Assembly: GCA_011053245.1 (NCBI GenBank)
Contig: DRGS01000074.1
Location: 1 to 18,773 of the forward strand
Length of the DNA: 18,773 nucleotides
Source of the DNA: Phycisphaerales bacterium
GTDB lineage: Bacteria; Planctomycetota; Phycisphaerae; Sedimentisphaerales; Anaerohalosphaeraceae
Reading direction: 5' to 3'
Shown: piece by piece, positions 1 through 6,544 of the stretch
Numbering within the stretch: position 1 is the stretch's first letter
Layout: each line of letters begins with the position of its first letter
Notes under the pieces: model-generated
What the model was told of the DNA's origin: nothing
Databases searched by the model: none
The model's input: only the letters and a program-made list of their open reading frames with translations
Position numbers and translations under genes: made by a program

Positions 1-530
1 ACCCTGCCTTTATCAGCAAAGACAATCCGCTTGCCCGTGTTGGTGGGCCGTTTAACGCGATAAGCACCTTCGGCCATGCTGTTGGTCAGACGATGTTCCT
101 TGGCCGCGGTGCTGGAATGATGCCGACGGCAAGCGCTATCGTCGCCGACATTATCGAAGTTGCTATGGGTAACTCGCAAAATCTGTTCAATAATTTAAGC
201 ATCCGCAGCCTCGCAGATGCCGGAGTCAGCATAGACTCTATAGATAACCTCGTGAGCCGGTTCTATATCCGCCTGATGGTACTCGATAAACCGGGCACAT
301 TTGCGGCTATCGGAAATTGTCTGGCTAAGCATGAAATCAGCATCTCCGGTCTGCTCCAGCATGAAGCACACGATGCCAATAACACAGTACCGGCGATCGT
401 GACGACACACCCCAACGCACAAAGCAAGATCACCGCGGCACTTGCCGATCTGGTGAAACTGGATATGGTCGAAGCCAACCCGATCTGTATACGAATAGTT
501 GACGTGCCGGAGGATGACATTGACGACTAA
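1..530 (+). CDS. hom: Homoserine dehydrogenase, C-terminal part with ACT domain (5' end outside window)
   Basis: Reduces aspartate-4-semialdehyde to homoserine with NAD(P)H in the cytoplasm, at the branch to threonine and methionine. The frame is open from the first complete codon (position 3) to the TAA at 528-530, so the gene is cut by the window edge; the ATG at 93 is internal. The visible part begins with the end of the catalytic domain (NPLARVGGPFNAI, then GRGAGMMPTASAIVADI, the conserved glycine/PTAS segment of the family). A C-terminal ACT domain follows, from about nucleotide 270 (LDKPGTFAAIGNCLAKHEIS, then ISGLLQ and VTTHPNAQSK). ACT domains in this family usually mediate feedback inhibition by threonine; that is family knowledge and is not shown here. 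The stop overlaps the start of the next gene by 11 bases, implying translational coupling. Confidence 0.93.
   Translation, partial: PAFISKDNPLARVGGPFNAISTFGHAVGQTMFLGRGAGMMPTASAIVADIIEVAMGNSQNLFNNLSIRSLADAGVSIDSIDNLVSRFYIRLMVLDKPGTFAAIGNCLAKHEISISGLLQHEAHDANNTVPAIVTTHPNAQSKITAALADLVKLDMVEANPICIRIVDVPEDDIDD
509..513 (+). promoter_or_regulatory. Shine-Dalgarno site GGAGG that decides a TTG start
   Basis: GGAGG lies inside the last codons of hom. It is 6 bases from TTG 520 but zero bases from ATG 514, which argues for the TTG as start of the downstream enzyme and for coupled translation of the two genes. Confidence 0.65.
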
Positions 531-1710
531 ATACGCAATAATCATACCAGATGGAGCAGCCGATGAGCCTATCGATGAATTCGACGGCAAAACGTGCCTC
601 GAAGCTGCGGAAATACCGAATATAGACGCAATCTCTGCCGGTGGACGTCAGGGCCTAATTCATACTATCCCGCCAGGCATGGCCGCCGGCAGCGATGTCG
701 CCCAGATGTGCCTTTTGGGCTATGACCCCTTGCGATATTATTCGGGACGCGCGCCGCTCGAAGCCGCGGCTATGGATATTAAACTCGCCGCCGATGACTG
801 GGTCTTTCGGTGCAATCTCGTAACCTTTGCAGATGGGCTGATGGCCGACCACAGCGCGGGGCATATATCGACTAAGGAAGCGGCTTCGTTGATCGAGGAG
901 CTTGATATCGCACTTTCAGAAATGCCCGTCAAGTTCCACACTGGCGTAAGCTACCGGCATCTGTGCGTTATAAGCGGCAAGGAGTTTAAGGTCAAAACCC
1001 AGCCGCCGCATGACCATATCGGGGAAAAGGTATCGAAGATATTGCCTCGCGGTAAAGGAGCGGAACTTCTCAATGAGATGATAGCCCGCTCGCAGCAGCT
1101 TTTTGAGAACCACGACATAAACCGTATTCGCCGCGATCTCGGCGAAAATCCTGTGAGCAGTATCTGGCTGTGGGGGCAGGGGCAAAAGGCACGGCTGGAG
1201 AACTTTAAGAAACGGTTCGGCGTTAAAGGAGCTGCGATCACAGCGGTGGACCTTGTCCGGGGCATTTCCAAGCTTATCGGATTTGACCTGATCGAAGTCG
1301 AAGGTGCGACCGGTCTTGTGGATACCAATTACAACGGCAAAGCGGCTGCGGCTATCGAAGCTCTTAAGGATCACGACATAGTTTTCGTACATGTCGAGGG
1401 GCCCGATGAAGCGGGACACAGCGGCGAAGCACAGACCAAAAAGATCGCCATCGAGAGGATCGACAAATATATTGTAGGCCCGATCCACGAACACTTAAAG
1501 ACTTACGACAAATACCGGATTCTCGTCATGCCCGACCATGCGACGCCTGTGGCTACCCGTGCCCATTCGGATGTGCCGATACCTTACGCTATGGCGGGGA
1601 CCGGAATAAAGGGGATTCTCAACAAACCCTTCTCAGAGCAAAATGCCGCCGAGTCCGGTTTCCGGATCGAAGAGGGGCACGAGCTGATGGAGTATTTTTT
1701 GAAAATATAA
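520..1710 (+). CDS. Cofactor-independent phosphoglycerate mutase-like metalloenzyme, probable alternative homoserine kinase
   Basis: 396 residues from the TTG at 520. The alkaline-phosphatase/iPGM superfamily signature is complete: N-terminal metal-binding IIPDGAADEP, the phospho-acceptor serine region AAGSDVAQMCLLGYDP, FVHVEGPDEAGHSGE, and the C-terminal metal site VMPDHATPVATRAHSD. Length and motifs match the archaeal-type ApgM family rather than the larger GpmI. ApgM relatives found beside homoserine dehydrogenase have been proposed, and in some bacteria supported genetically, to phosphorylate homoserine in place of ThrB. The 11-base overlap with hom makes that role more likely here than glycolysis, but this is inference. 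Start choice: GGAGG at 509-513 lies only 6 bases before TTG 520 and directly abuts the ATG at 514, so TTG has the better spacing. A glycolytic phosphoglycerate mutase remains the alternative. Confidence 0.88.
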   Translation: MTTKYAIIIPDGAADEPIDEFDGKTCLEAAEIPNIDAISAGGRQGLIHTIPPGMAAGSDVAQMCLLGYDPLRYYSGRAPLEAAAMDIKLAADDWVFRCNLVTFADGLMADHSAGHISTKEAASLIEELDIALSEMPVKFHTGVSYRHLCVISGKEFKVKTQPPHDHIGEKVSKILPRGKGAELLNEMIARSQQLFENHDINRIRRDLGENPVSSIWLWGQGQKARLENFKKRFGVKGAAITAVDLVRGISKLIGFDLIEVEGATGLVDTNYNGKAAAAIEALKDHDIVFVHVEGPDEAGHSGEAQTKKIAIERIDKYIVGPIHEHLKTYDKYRILVMPDHATPVATRAHSDVPIPYAMAGTGIKGILNKPFSEQNAAESGFRIEEGHELMEYFLKI

Positions 1711-2248
1711 AGGACAGCATGGTTTTGCTTATAAGGTAGATGATGGCAAATGAACTGACACAACATCCCTAAATATTCGTTGAGAAAAATTGCGAATCTT
1801 GTCTTAAAGTCTGGAAAACCGAAAGAGCTGAAGAAATTTATTCGTGAAATAGAAACTATCAAAAACAAGCTTGGAAAAGACTATTTTGAGATTGTCCTCA
1901 AAAGAGTCAAAGATAACAAAGATGAAATAATTATAGCAGTTGAAAATCAGACTGGAGATATATCCGTACCGGCTAGCTAATTGGTGTACAATTCGGCCTA
2001 ACACTCACAGGAGACACTGGAAATGAAGGCGCGTAAGTATCTTGAGTGTATTGAGAGCAGGACGAATATTAATAATTGAGTTTTCGAGACAGGTTTGATA
2101 TTCTATTGGAAAAGAGCCTCAGCGGCGTAGCTGGGCTGATGTATGTAATGTTATATGGGAAATCCCAGGTTAAAGTTCCACAGGATATTTGCCGAAAGCC
2201 CCTCTTGGGTAACATGCTTCAAAGTTTTGGGATTTATGACAAAGAATT
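1711..2248. other. AT-rich intergenic stretch with gene debris
   Basis: 538 bases between the threonine operon and the GT10 gene hold no recognisable gene. They contain a possible broken small ORF (1740-1980, listed separately) and an 18-codon reading frame at 2023-2079 preceded by CAGGAG (2008-2013) with good spacing but no recognisable product. A weak promoter-like pair lies at 2076-2081 (TTGAGT) and 2099-2104 (TATTCT), spaced 17, that could serve the GT10 gene. No tRNA or convincing terminator hairpin was seen. The look is that of degraded DNA. Confidence 0.5.
1740..1980 (+). pseudogene. Small unrecognised ORF, possibly frameshifted near its start
   Basis: A frame open from 1759 to the TAA at 1978-1980 encodes a charged, helical-looking peptide (first internal TTG at 1780; segments SGKPKELKKFIREIE and DYFEIVLKRVKDNKDEII). 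No ribosome-binding site precedes the TTG at 1780. In another frame, ATG 1740/1743 follows AAGG (1733-1736) and encodes MMANELTQHP before a stop at 1770. A one-base slip near 1757-1762 would join the two into a protein of about 80 residues. I do not recognise the product. It could be a decayed gene, a short real gene with a TTG start, or chance. Confidence 0.25.
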
Positions 2249-3439
2249 ATGAAAAACACAATTAAAATAATGGTCAGTGATCGCCGCCCTACGTCCGGTA
2301 TTCTGAATTGTGTATATGAAATTCTTGAGAAGGATTACAATGTAGTAGAATGTGCAGACGCGGACTATTTTATTTCCGGGTCGTGGGAACCATTAAAAAA
2401 TGCTAGATTAATACAGGACAGAATATCAATTTATTTGAACACAGAGGCCACTGCACCAGATTTCAATCTTTTTGATTATGCTGTTGGATTTGACGATCTC
2501 CATTTTGGTGACAGATATCTGAAGTACCTCCCCGCTTTTATGGGTGCAGTAGGCCCGGAATACATGACAGTAAGCGATCCTCTCGCCCGGCGGTTTTGCA
2601 ATTTTATTTACTCCAATCCTATCTCTCACCCGAATCGAGAACTGGTTTTTCACAAATTGTCACGCAATTACAAGCAGGTTGATTCTCTGGGCTCGATATT
2701 GAAAAATGTATCTTTTGATATTTCGCCTAGAAACGGAGATTGGTATCCCGGAAATGTCGAAGCGAAAAGCCGGTACAAGTTTTCGGTCGCTTTTGAAAAT
2801 GCTTATTATCCTGGTTATACCAGCGAAAAGATCCTGACGTCTTATCAAGCAAGGTCGATCCCTATCTACTGGGGGAATCCTGATATTCATAAGATCGCAA
2901 ATCCGGACTCTTTTATTAACTGTCACGATTACGATAACTTTGACCAGGTTGTTGAAAAAGTCAGAGAACTTGACACAAATGATGAGAAGTATTTGACCAT
3001 GCTCAATGCTGACAAAGGAGCTATGGGCACAGACGAATTTTTTGCTGAAAATCATACTCGTTTTACGTCATTTTTTAGGAACATTTTTGATCAACCTCTT
3101 GAAAAAGCACGCCGCCGACCCGTCGGGGCGGCAGTGGATGGGCATCGAAACACCCTGATCCTTATAAATAACCTCGGTTATTCGGATGTTTATGAAAATC
3201 AGGCCAAAGAGTTAATAAAAAAGAACAAGCCTAAAGAGGCTTACGATAAGATTAGCAAGGCAATTGAATTGAGACCTGGTTTTCCTGATTATTATTTCAT
3301 TCGAGCCAACATTTTATATTCAATGAAAGACTTTGAATCCTCGATGCAATCACTTTCTGTGGCTATACAGATTGATCCTTCAAACACTGCTTATACAAAA
3401 CTAATGTCAACATTACAGCAGCAGATTTTTTCGCCATAA
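2249..3439 (+). CDS. Glycosyltransferase family 10 (alpha-1,3-fucosyltransferase-like) with C-terminal TPR repeats
   Basis: 396 residues. The GT10 nucleotide-sugar-binding core is clear at about residues 175-215: YKFSVAFENAYYPGYTSEKI followed by SIPIYWGNPDIHKI, the signature of bacterial and animal alpha-1,3/4-fucosyltransferases, preceded by VDSLGSILKN (residues 144-153). Such enzymes transfer fucose from GDP-fucose to N-acetylglucosamine or glucose on surface glycans at the cytoplasmic face of the membrane; the acceptor here is unknown. Residues about 314-381 form two TPR-type helical repeats (AYDKISKAIELRPGFPDYYF, then SMQSLSVAIQIDPSNTAY). There is no signal peptide or membrane segment. 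The gene is visibly richer in A+T than its neighbours, stands alone between debris and an integrase remnant, and is probably acquired. A GC-rich inverted repeat marks the junction of the two domains. The ATG at 2249 has only a poor ribosome-binding site (AAAGAA). Confidence 0.85.
   Translation: MKNTIKIMVSDRRPTSGILNCVYEILEKDYNVVECADADYFISGSWEPLKNARLIQDRISIYLNTEATAPDFNLFDYAVGFDDLHFGDRYLKYLPAFMGAVGPEYMTVSDPLARRFCNFIYSNPISHPNRELVFHKLSRNYKQVDSLGSILKNVSFDISPRNGDWYPGNVEAKSRYKFSVAFENAYYPGYTSEKILTSYQARSIPIYWGNPDIHKIANPDSFINCHDYDNFDQVVEKVRELDTNDEKYLTMLNADKGAMGTDEFFAENHTRFTSFFRNIFDQPLEKARRRPVGAAVDGHRNTLILINNLGYSDVYENQAKELIKKNKPKEAYDKISKAIELRPGFPDYYFIRANILYSMKDFESSMQSLSVAIQIDPSNTAYTKLMSTLQQQIFSP
3111..3132. 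repeat. GC-rich imperfect inverted repeat at a domain junction
   Basis: Within the otherwise AT-rich GT10 gene, GCCGCCGAC and GTCGGGGCGGC face each other across a two-base spacer, with a two-base bulge. The encoded residues (about 288-295, ARRRPVGA) lie between the glycosyltransferase and TPR domains. It may be a linker codon accident, a small inserted element or a fusion scar. Confidence 0.5.
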
Positions 3440-3446
3440 ATATTCT

Positions 3447-3701
3447 TTGTCAATCAGTGTTATCTTCGGTACGGGTATAGAGTACGAGAACGAACAGGGG
3501 ATAGCAGACTTCCACGCCCTACGCCATAGCTTCATAACGAATCTGGCAAGGGCAGGAGTACACCCGGCAGACGCTATGGCACTGGCACGTCATGCCTCGA
3601 TAACCCTTACGATGAACTATTACACCCACACTACAAGGGCATCATTGCAAGGCATAATAGATTCACAACCAGACTTGACAAAGGCAAGGGCGGTCGGTTA
3701 G
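3447..3701 (+). pseudogene. Tyrosine recombinase (phage-type integrase) C-terminal remnant
   Basis: The 84-codon frame encodes only the last part of a tyrosine recombinase catalytic domain. It has the box II motif HALRHSFITNLARAG (H and R of HxxR), the third conserved histidine in LARHASITLTM, and the nucleophile region NYYTHT with its tyrosine. The DNA-binding N-terminus and the first catalytic arginine are absent, so it cannot be an active recombinase. No ribosome-binding site precedes the TTG at 3447, and the frame begins 8 bases after the GT10 stop, as expected of a truncated gene. Beyond the TAG at 3699-3701 the same frame stays open for about 30 codons into a repeat-rich stretch. It is the best evidence that 1711-3821 is a former mobile island. 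Confidence 0.85.
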
Positions 3702-3704
3702 AAT
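3675..3704 (+). promoter_or_regulatory. Candidate sigma70-type promoter for mgtE
   Basis: TTGACA at 3675-3680 and TAGAAT at 3699-3704 are separated by 18 bases (6/6 and 5/6 matches to consensus). They lie at the end of the integrase remnant, about 118 bases upstream of the mgtE start, with no other clear promoter between. The call rests on motif match only. Confidence 0.45.
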
Positions 3705-3723
3705 CGTGACCATATCGTGACCA
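3703..3723 (+). repeat. Tandem direct repeat, 11-base unit
   Basis: ATCGTGACCAT at 3703-3713 is followed directly by ATCGTGACCA (3714-3723). It lies just after the integrase-remnant stop and may be part of an attachment region or replication slippage. Confidence 0.7.
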
Positions 3724-3740
3724 AACTGTGCCCGACAGTG

Positions 3741-3770
3741 GACGGACACGGACGGACACGGACGGACATG
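3741..3770 (+). repeat. Short tandem repeat, three copies of a 10-base unit
   Basis: GACGGACACG occurs at 3741-3750 and 3751-3760, with a third copy at 3761-3770 differing by one base (GACGGACATG); a partial fourth (GACAGAG) follows. It sits between the integrase remnant and mgtE. Confidence 0.9.
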
Positions 3771-3821
3771 GACAGAGAAACAATGTTTATAAGCTAAAAA
3801 CAGCGTTTACAGGATAATATA

Positions 3822-5252
3822 GTGGGAATCGAATTGACACAACAACAGTTGCTTGAACAGGTGCATGAGCTGGCGGGTACGGATAAGCGTGAGCAACTCC
3901 GCGGTCTATTTGCTGAGCAGCGGAGCAGTGATATCGCTGAGGTCGTCGAGATATTAGACGATGACCAGCGGCGCATGATGTTCGATCTGCTTGATAGCCA
4001 CGAGGCGGCAGAGGTTCTTGAAAAAGTCGATGAGGCGACGCGTTCGGAACTTTTCGATATTTTCGGGGAAGAGGAACTTATGAAGCTGATCGCCGAGCTT
4101 GACCTCGACGATGCGGCGGACGTTCTTGCGGAACTTCCGGAAGAAGAAAGCGAAGATGTGCTCGACCACATGCCGGAAGAAGATGCCGAGCAGATCAAGG
4201 GACTGATGAGCTACTCGGAGGATTCTGCGGGTGGTATTATGGACCCTGTGGTGGTGAGCGTTCAGGAAGACGCAACTGTCGGGGAGGCGATCAACGAGAT
4301 ACGAGCCCAGGAGATCGAAGAGGATTTCTTCAGTATTTATGTTGTTAACCGGCTTGGGGAGTTTCTTGGTGATGTCCGAATTCGTTCGCTGATCACAAGC
4401 GGCGAAGATACGAAGGTTAAGCAACATATCAATACCGATACCATCTATGTGAAAGTCGATACGGATCAGGAAGAGGTTCGGAATATATTCAGTAAGAACG
4501 ATTTGATCGTAGTGCCGGTGCTCGATTCGGAAAACCGGCTTGCGGGTAGGATCACGGCGGACCGTGTTATCGAAGTTGCCGAAGAAGAGGCGGCCGAGGA
4601 TATGTACACTATGGCAGGTACGGACGCGGCGGAACTTGAGAAGATGTCGGTTGTCCATGCCGCGAGGGTGCGTATGACGTGGCTTTTGCCTTGTCTTGCC
4701 GGAACGGCGGTGACGGCGATAGTGGCATTGTCATTTAGAAATGTGTTTATCGATGCTGAGCGTCTATTGATATTTACGACGGCGTTTGCGTTTGCTCCGA
4801 TGATAGCTGCGATAAGCGGTAACGCGGGGTTGCAGACTTCGGCGATCGTAGTGTGCGGACTGGCGACCGGTGACCTTGCGGCACTTAGACTCAGCCAGGT
4901 GTTCGCGAGAGAGGTGCGGGTTGCGTTGTTAGTTGCGCTTTGCTGCGGGATCATCGGCGCGTTTATCTGCGGGATACTGCCAAATCTTATGAATACGGAA
5001 ATATTGGCCGGGGCCGGTGAGGCAGCCGAGAGCGGGCCAATTATCTTAGCGGATCATTTGCAAATCGTCTTTGCGTTCGGGGTAGCGATGTTCTCTGCGA
5101 TAATGGTGGCGACGACATTAGGTCTGTTTTTGCCGTTTTTGTTCCGCAGAGTGGGTATTGACCCTGCGATAAGCTCCGGGCCGCTGGTTACGACGGCGAA
5201 TGACTCGATAAGCGTGGCTATCTATCTTAGTCTGACGCTATCGCTGATCTGA
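3822..5252 (+). CDS. mgtE: Magnesium transporter MgtE
   Basis: 476 residues, the usual MgtE length. It is a Mg2+-selective channel/transporter of the inner membrane. The order is typical: an acidic MgtE_N helical superhelix (about residues 25-130, with repeated AAEVLEKVDEATRSELF-type units), two CBS domains (about 135-190, starting GGIMDPVVVSV, and 200-255, LIVVPVLDSENRLAGRITAD), a connecting helix, then a transmembrane part (about 287-474) with SGNAGLQTSAIVVCGLATGD and the C-terminal GIDPAISSGPLVTTANDSIS. The last region carries the acidic residue (D461) expected near the pore. CBS and N domains in the family close the pore when cytosolic Mg2+ is high. The start is the GTG at 3822, preceded by CAGGA about 8 bases upstream. 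The gene is monocistronic, between the integrase remnant and the promoter at 5272. I did not recognise a Mg2+ riboswitch upstream. Confidence 0.95.
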   Translation: MGIELTQQQLLEQVHELAGTDKREQLRGLFAEQRSSDIAEVVEILDDDQRRMMFDLLDSHEAAEVLEKVDEATRSELFDIFGEEELMKLIAELDLDDAADVLAELPEEESEDVLDHMPEEDAEQIKGLMSYSEDSAGGIMDPVVVSVQEDATVGEAINEIRAQEIEEDFFSIYVVNRLGEFLGDVRIRSLITSGEDTKVKQHINTDTIYVKVDTDQEEVRNIFSKNDLIVVPVLDSENRLAGRITADRVIEVAEEEAAEDMYTMAGTDAAELEKMSVVHAARVRMTWLLPCLAGTAVTAIVALSFRNVFIDAERLLIFTTAFAFAPMIAAISGNAGLQTSAIVVCGLATGDLAALRLSQVFAREVRVALLVALCCGIIGAFICGILPNLMNTEILAGAGEAAESGPIILADHLQIVFAFGVAMFSAIMVATTLGLFLPFLFRRVGIDPAISSGPLVTTANDSISVAIYLSLTLSLI

Positions 5253-5271
5253 GCGGTATTTAATGAAGTTA

Positions 5272-5300
5272 TTGACAATTGCACTCATTTAGTGTATAAT
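5272..5300 (+). promoter_or_regulatory. Consensus sigma70-type promoter for the pilT operon
   Basis: TTGACA (5272-5277) and TATAAT (5295-5300) are both perfect and spaced by exactly 17 bases. Transcription would start near 5307, giving a leader of about 80 bases before the ATG at 5390. The leader holds a short A5-CGC-T5 stem (about 5322-5336) of uncertain meaning. No other good promoter is visible before the genes at 6545 and 8258, so all three may depend on this one. Confidence 0.85.
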
Positions 5301-5389
5301 ATGAAGTTTGTAGAGTGATGCGAAAAACGCTTTTTCCGGCTGGTTAAGAGGGGCGAGCGACTTTGAGGAAAATATATAAAGGGGCTGTT

Positions 5390-6526
5390 ATGGCCAAGAA
5401 ACAACCTGTAGCACATGAAGTTATACGTGAGAAAGAACCTGCGATCAACAAGCTTTTTCGAGTTGTTGTCAAAGCAGGCGGCAGCGACCTGCATCTTAAG
5501 GTTGGTACAGTTCCAAAGTTGCGTGTCCATGGCGCTCTGAAGAATACAACCGCTAAACCTTTGACAAAACAGTCTCTGGAGGATCTTGTATTTGAGATCA
5601 TGACAGAAGAGCAGAAAGGGTTTTTTCTCGAAGAAGGTACGCTTGATTTTGCCCACCAGTTAGGCCCGATGGACCGTTTTCGCTGTAATGCGTTCCGTCA
5701 ACGCGGCAGCATGAGGTTTGTCGCAAGGCATATCAGTGGAGACATTCCACCATTCAAATCGCTGCATTTGCCCCCAATCGTTGAAACGCTTGCCGATCAC
5801 TCACATGACGGTTTGATCCTTGTAACCGGTCCTACCGGATGCGGTAAGAGTACGACGATCGCATCGATGATCGATCATATAAACAAAACCCGCTCGTGCC
5901 ACATAATTACGATCGAAGACCCTATCGAATTTCTTTATGCTGACGATAAGGCGATCATCTCTCAAAGGGAAATAGGTATCGACGCTCCTGATTACGAAAG
6001 TGCGATGAGGTCGCTAATGCGTCAGGATCCGGATGTTGTTCTTATCGGCGAGATGCGCGACAACGAGACTCTGACAGCGGCGATGCGTGCCGCTGAGACG
6101 GGTCATCTGGTATTCGGTACGCTTCACGCAGCAAGCGCTTCACAGACGATCCAGCGTATCCTTGACCTGTTCCCCCAGGAAGAACGTGACCTTGCGCGGC
6201 AGACGTTTGCGCTTACGATGCGAGCGATCATCAGTCAACAACTTCTGCCAGGTCTGAAAGCTGAAGCCAAGCGCATGCCCGCTATCGAGATATTGATAGC
6301 GAATTCAATCGTGCGAAAGCTGTTACAGGAGTCGCGCGAAGCCGATATTCCGACTGTGATACGTTCTTGTCAGAGTGAAGGGATGCAGGATTATACAGAG
6401 AGTTTGCGGCGTCTTGTTGAGGAAGAATGGATCGATTATAAAGTGGCGATGCAATATGCGCCTAACAAGGAAGAATTAAAAATGGCATTGAAGGGCATCA
6501 GAACTTCTTCTGGTGGTATTCTTTAA
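5390..6526 (+). CDS. pilT: PilT-family retraction-type ATPase (first copy)
   Basis: 378 residues. A hexameric AAA-like motor of the secretion ATPase family that, in type IV pili, powers pilus disassembly at the inner membrane. The N-terminal PAS-like domain begins VVVKAGGSDLHLKVG. The core has Walker A GPTGCGKST (residues 147-155), Asp box ITIEDPIEF (173-181), Walker B DPDVVLIGEMRD (213-224) and His box TGHLVFGTLHA (237-247). The C-terminal AIRNLIRE-like helix reads SIVRKLLQE (306-314), diverged from classical PilT. All ATPase residues look intact. ATG 5390 was chosen over the upstream in-frame TTG at 5363 because AAAGGGG lies 5 bases before it. It is the first gene after the consensus promoter, with a GspE-like gene 18 bases downstream. 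It could equally be a PilU-type accessory ATPase. Confidence 0.93.
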   Translation: MAKKQPVAHEVIREKEPAINKLFRVVVKAGGSDLHLKVGTVPKLRVHGALKNTTAKPLTKQSLEDLVFEIMTEEQKGFFLEEGTLDFAHQLGPMDRFRCNAFRQRGSMRFVARHISGDIPPFKSLHLPPIVETLADHSHDGLILVTGPTGCGKSTTIASMIDHINKTRSCHIITIEDPIEFLYADDKAIISQREIGIDAPDYESAMRSLMRQDPDVVLIGEMRDNETLTAAMRAAETGHLVFGTLHAASASQTIQRILDLFPQEERDLARQTFALTMRAIISQQLLPGLKAEAKRMPAIEILIANSIVRKLLQESREADIPTVIRSCQSEGMQDYTESLRRLVEEEWIDYKVAMQYAPNKEELKMALKGIRTSSGGIL

Positions 6527-6544
6527 GTTTGATGGAGCGTTTTT

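Noticed and set aside
916..1494. 192-codon minus-strand frame opposite the phosphoglycerate-mutase-like gene
   Set aside because: It is a shadow of a well-supported coding frame, with no ribosome-binding site or known motif.
1981..2248. Search for a tRNA gene as integration target of the island
   Set aside because: No cloverleaf arms, anticodon stem or CCA-like end could be recognised.
3703..3770. CRISPR-like repeats
   Set aside because: The repeats are 10-11 bases and contiguous, with no spacers, so they are simple tandem repeats.
3954..4658. 234-codon minus-strand frame opposite mgtE
   Set aside because: It is antisense to a complete MgtE and its peptide has no family-like features.
5363..5389. 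Upstream TTG start for the first pilT
   Set aside because: ATG 5390 has AAAGGGG at ideal spacing and gives the normal PilT N-terminus.
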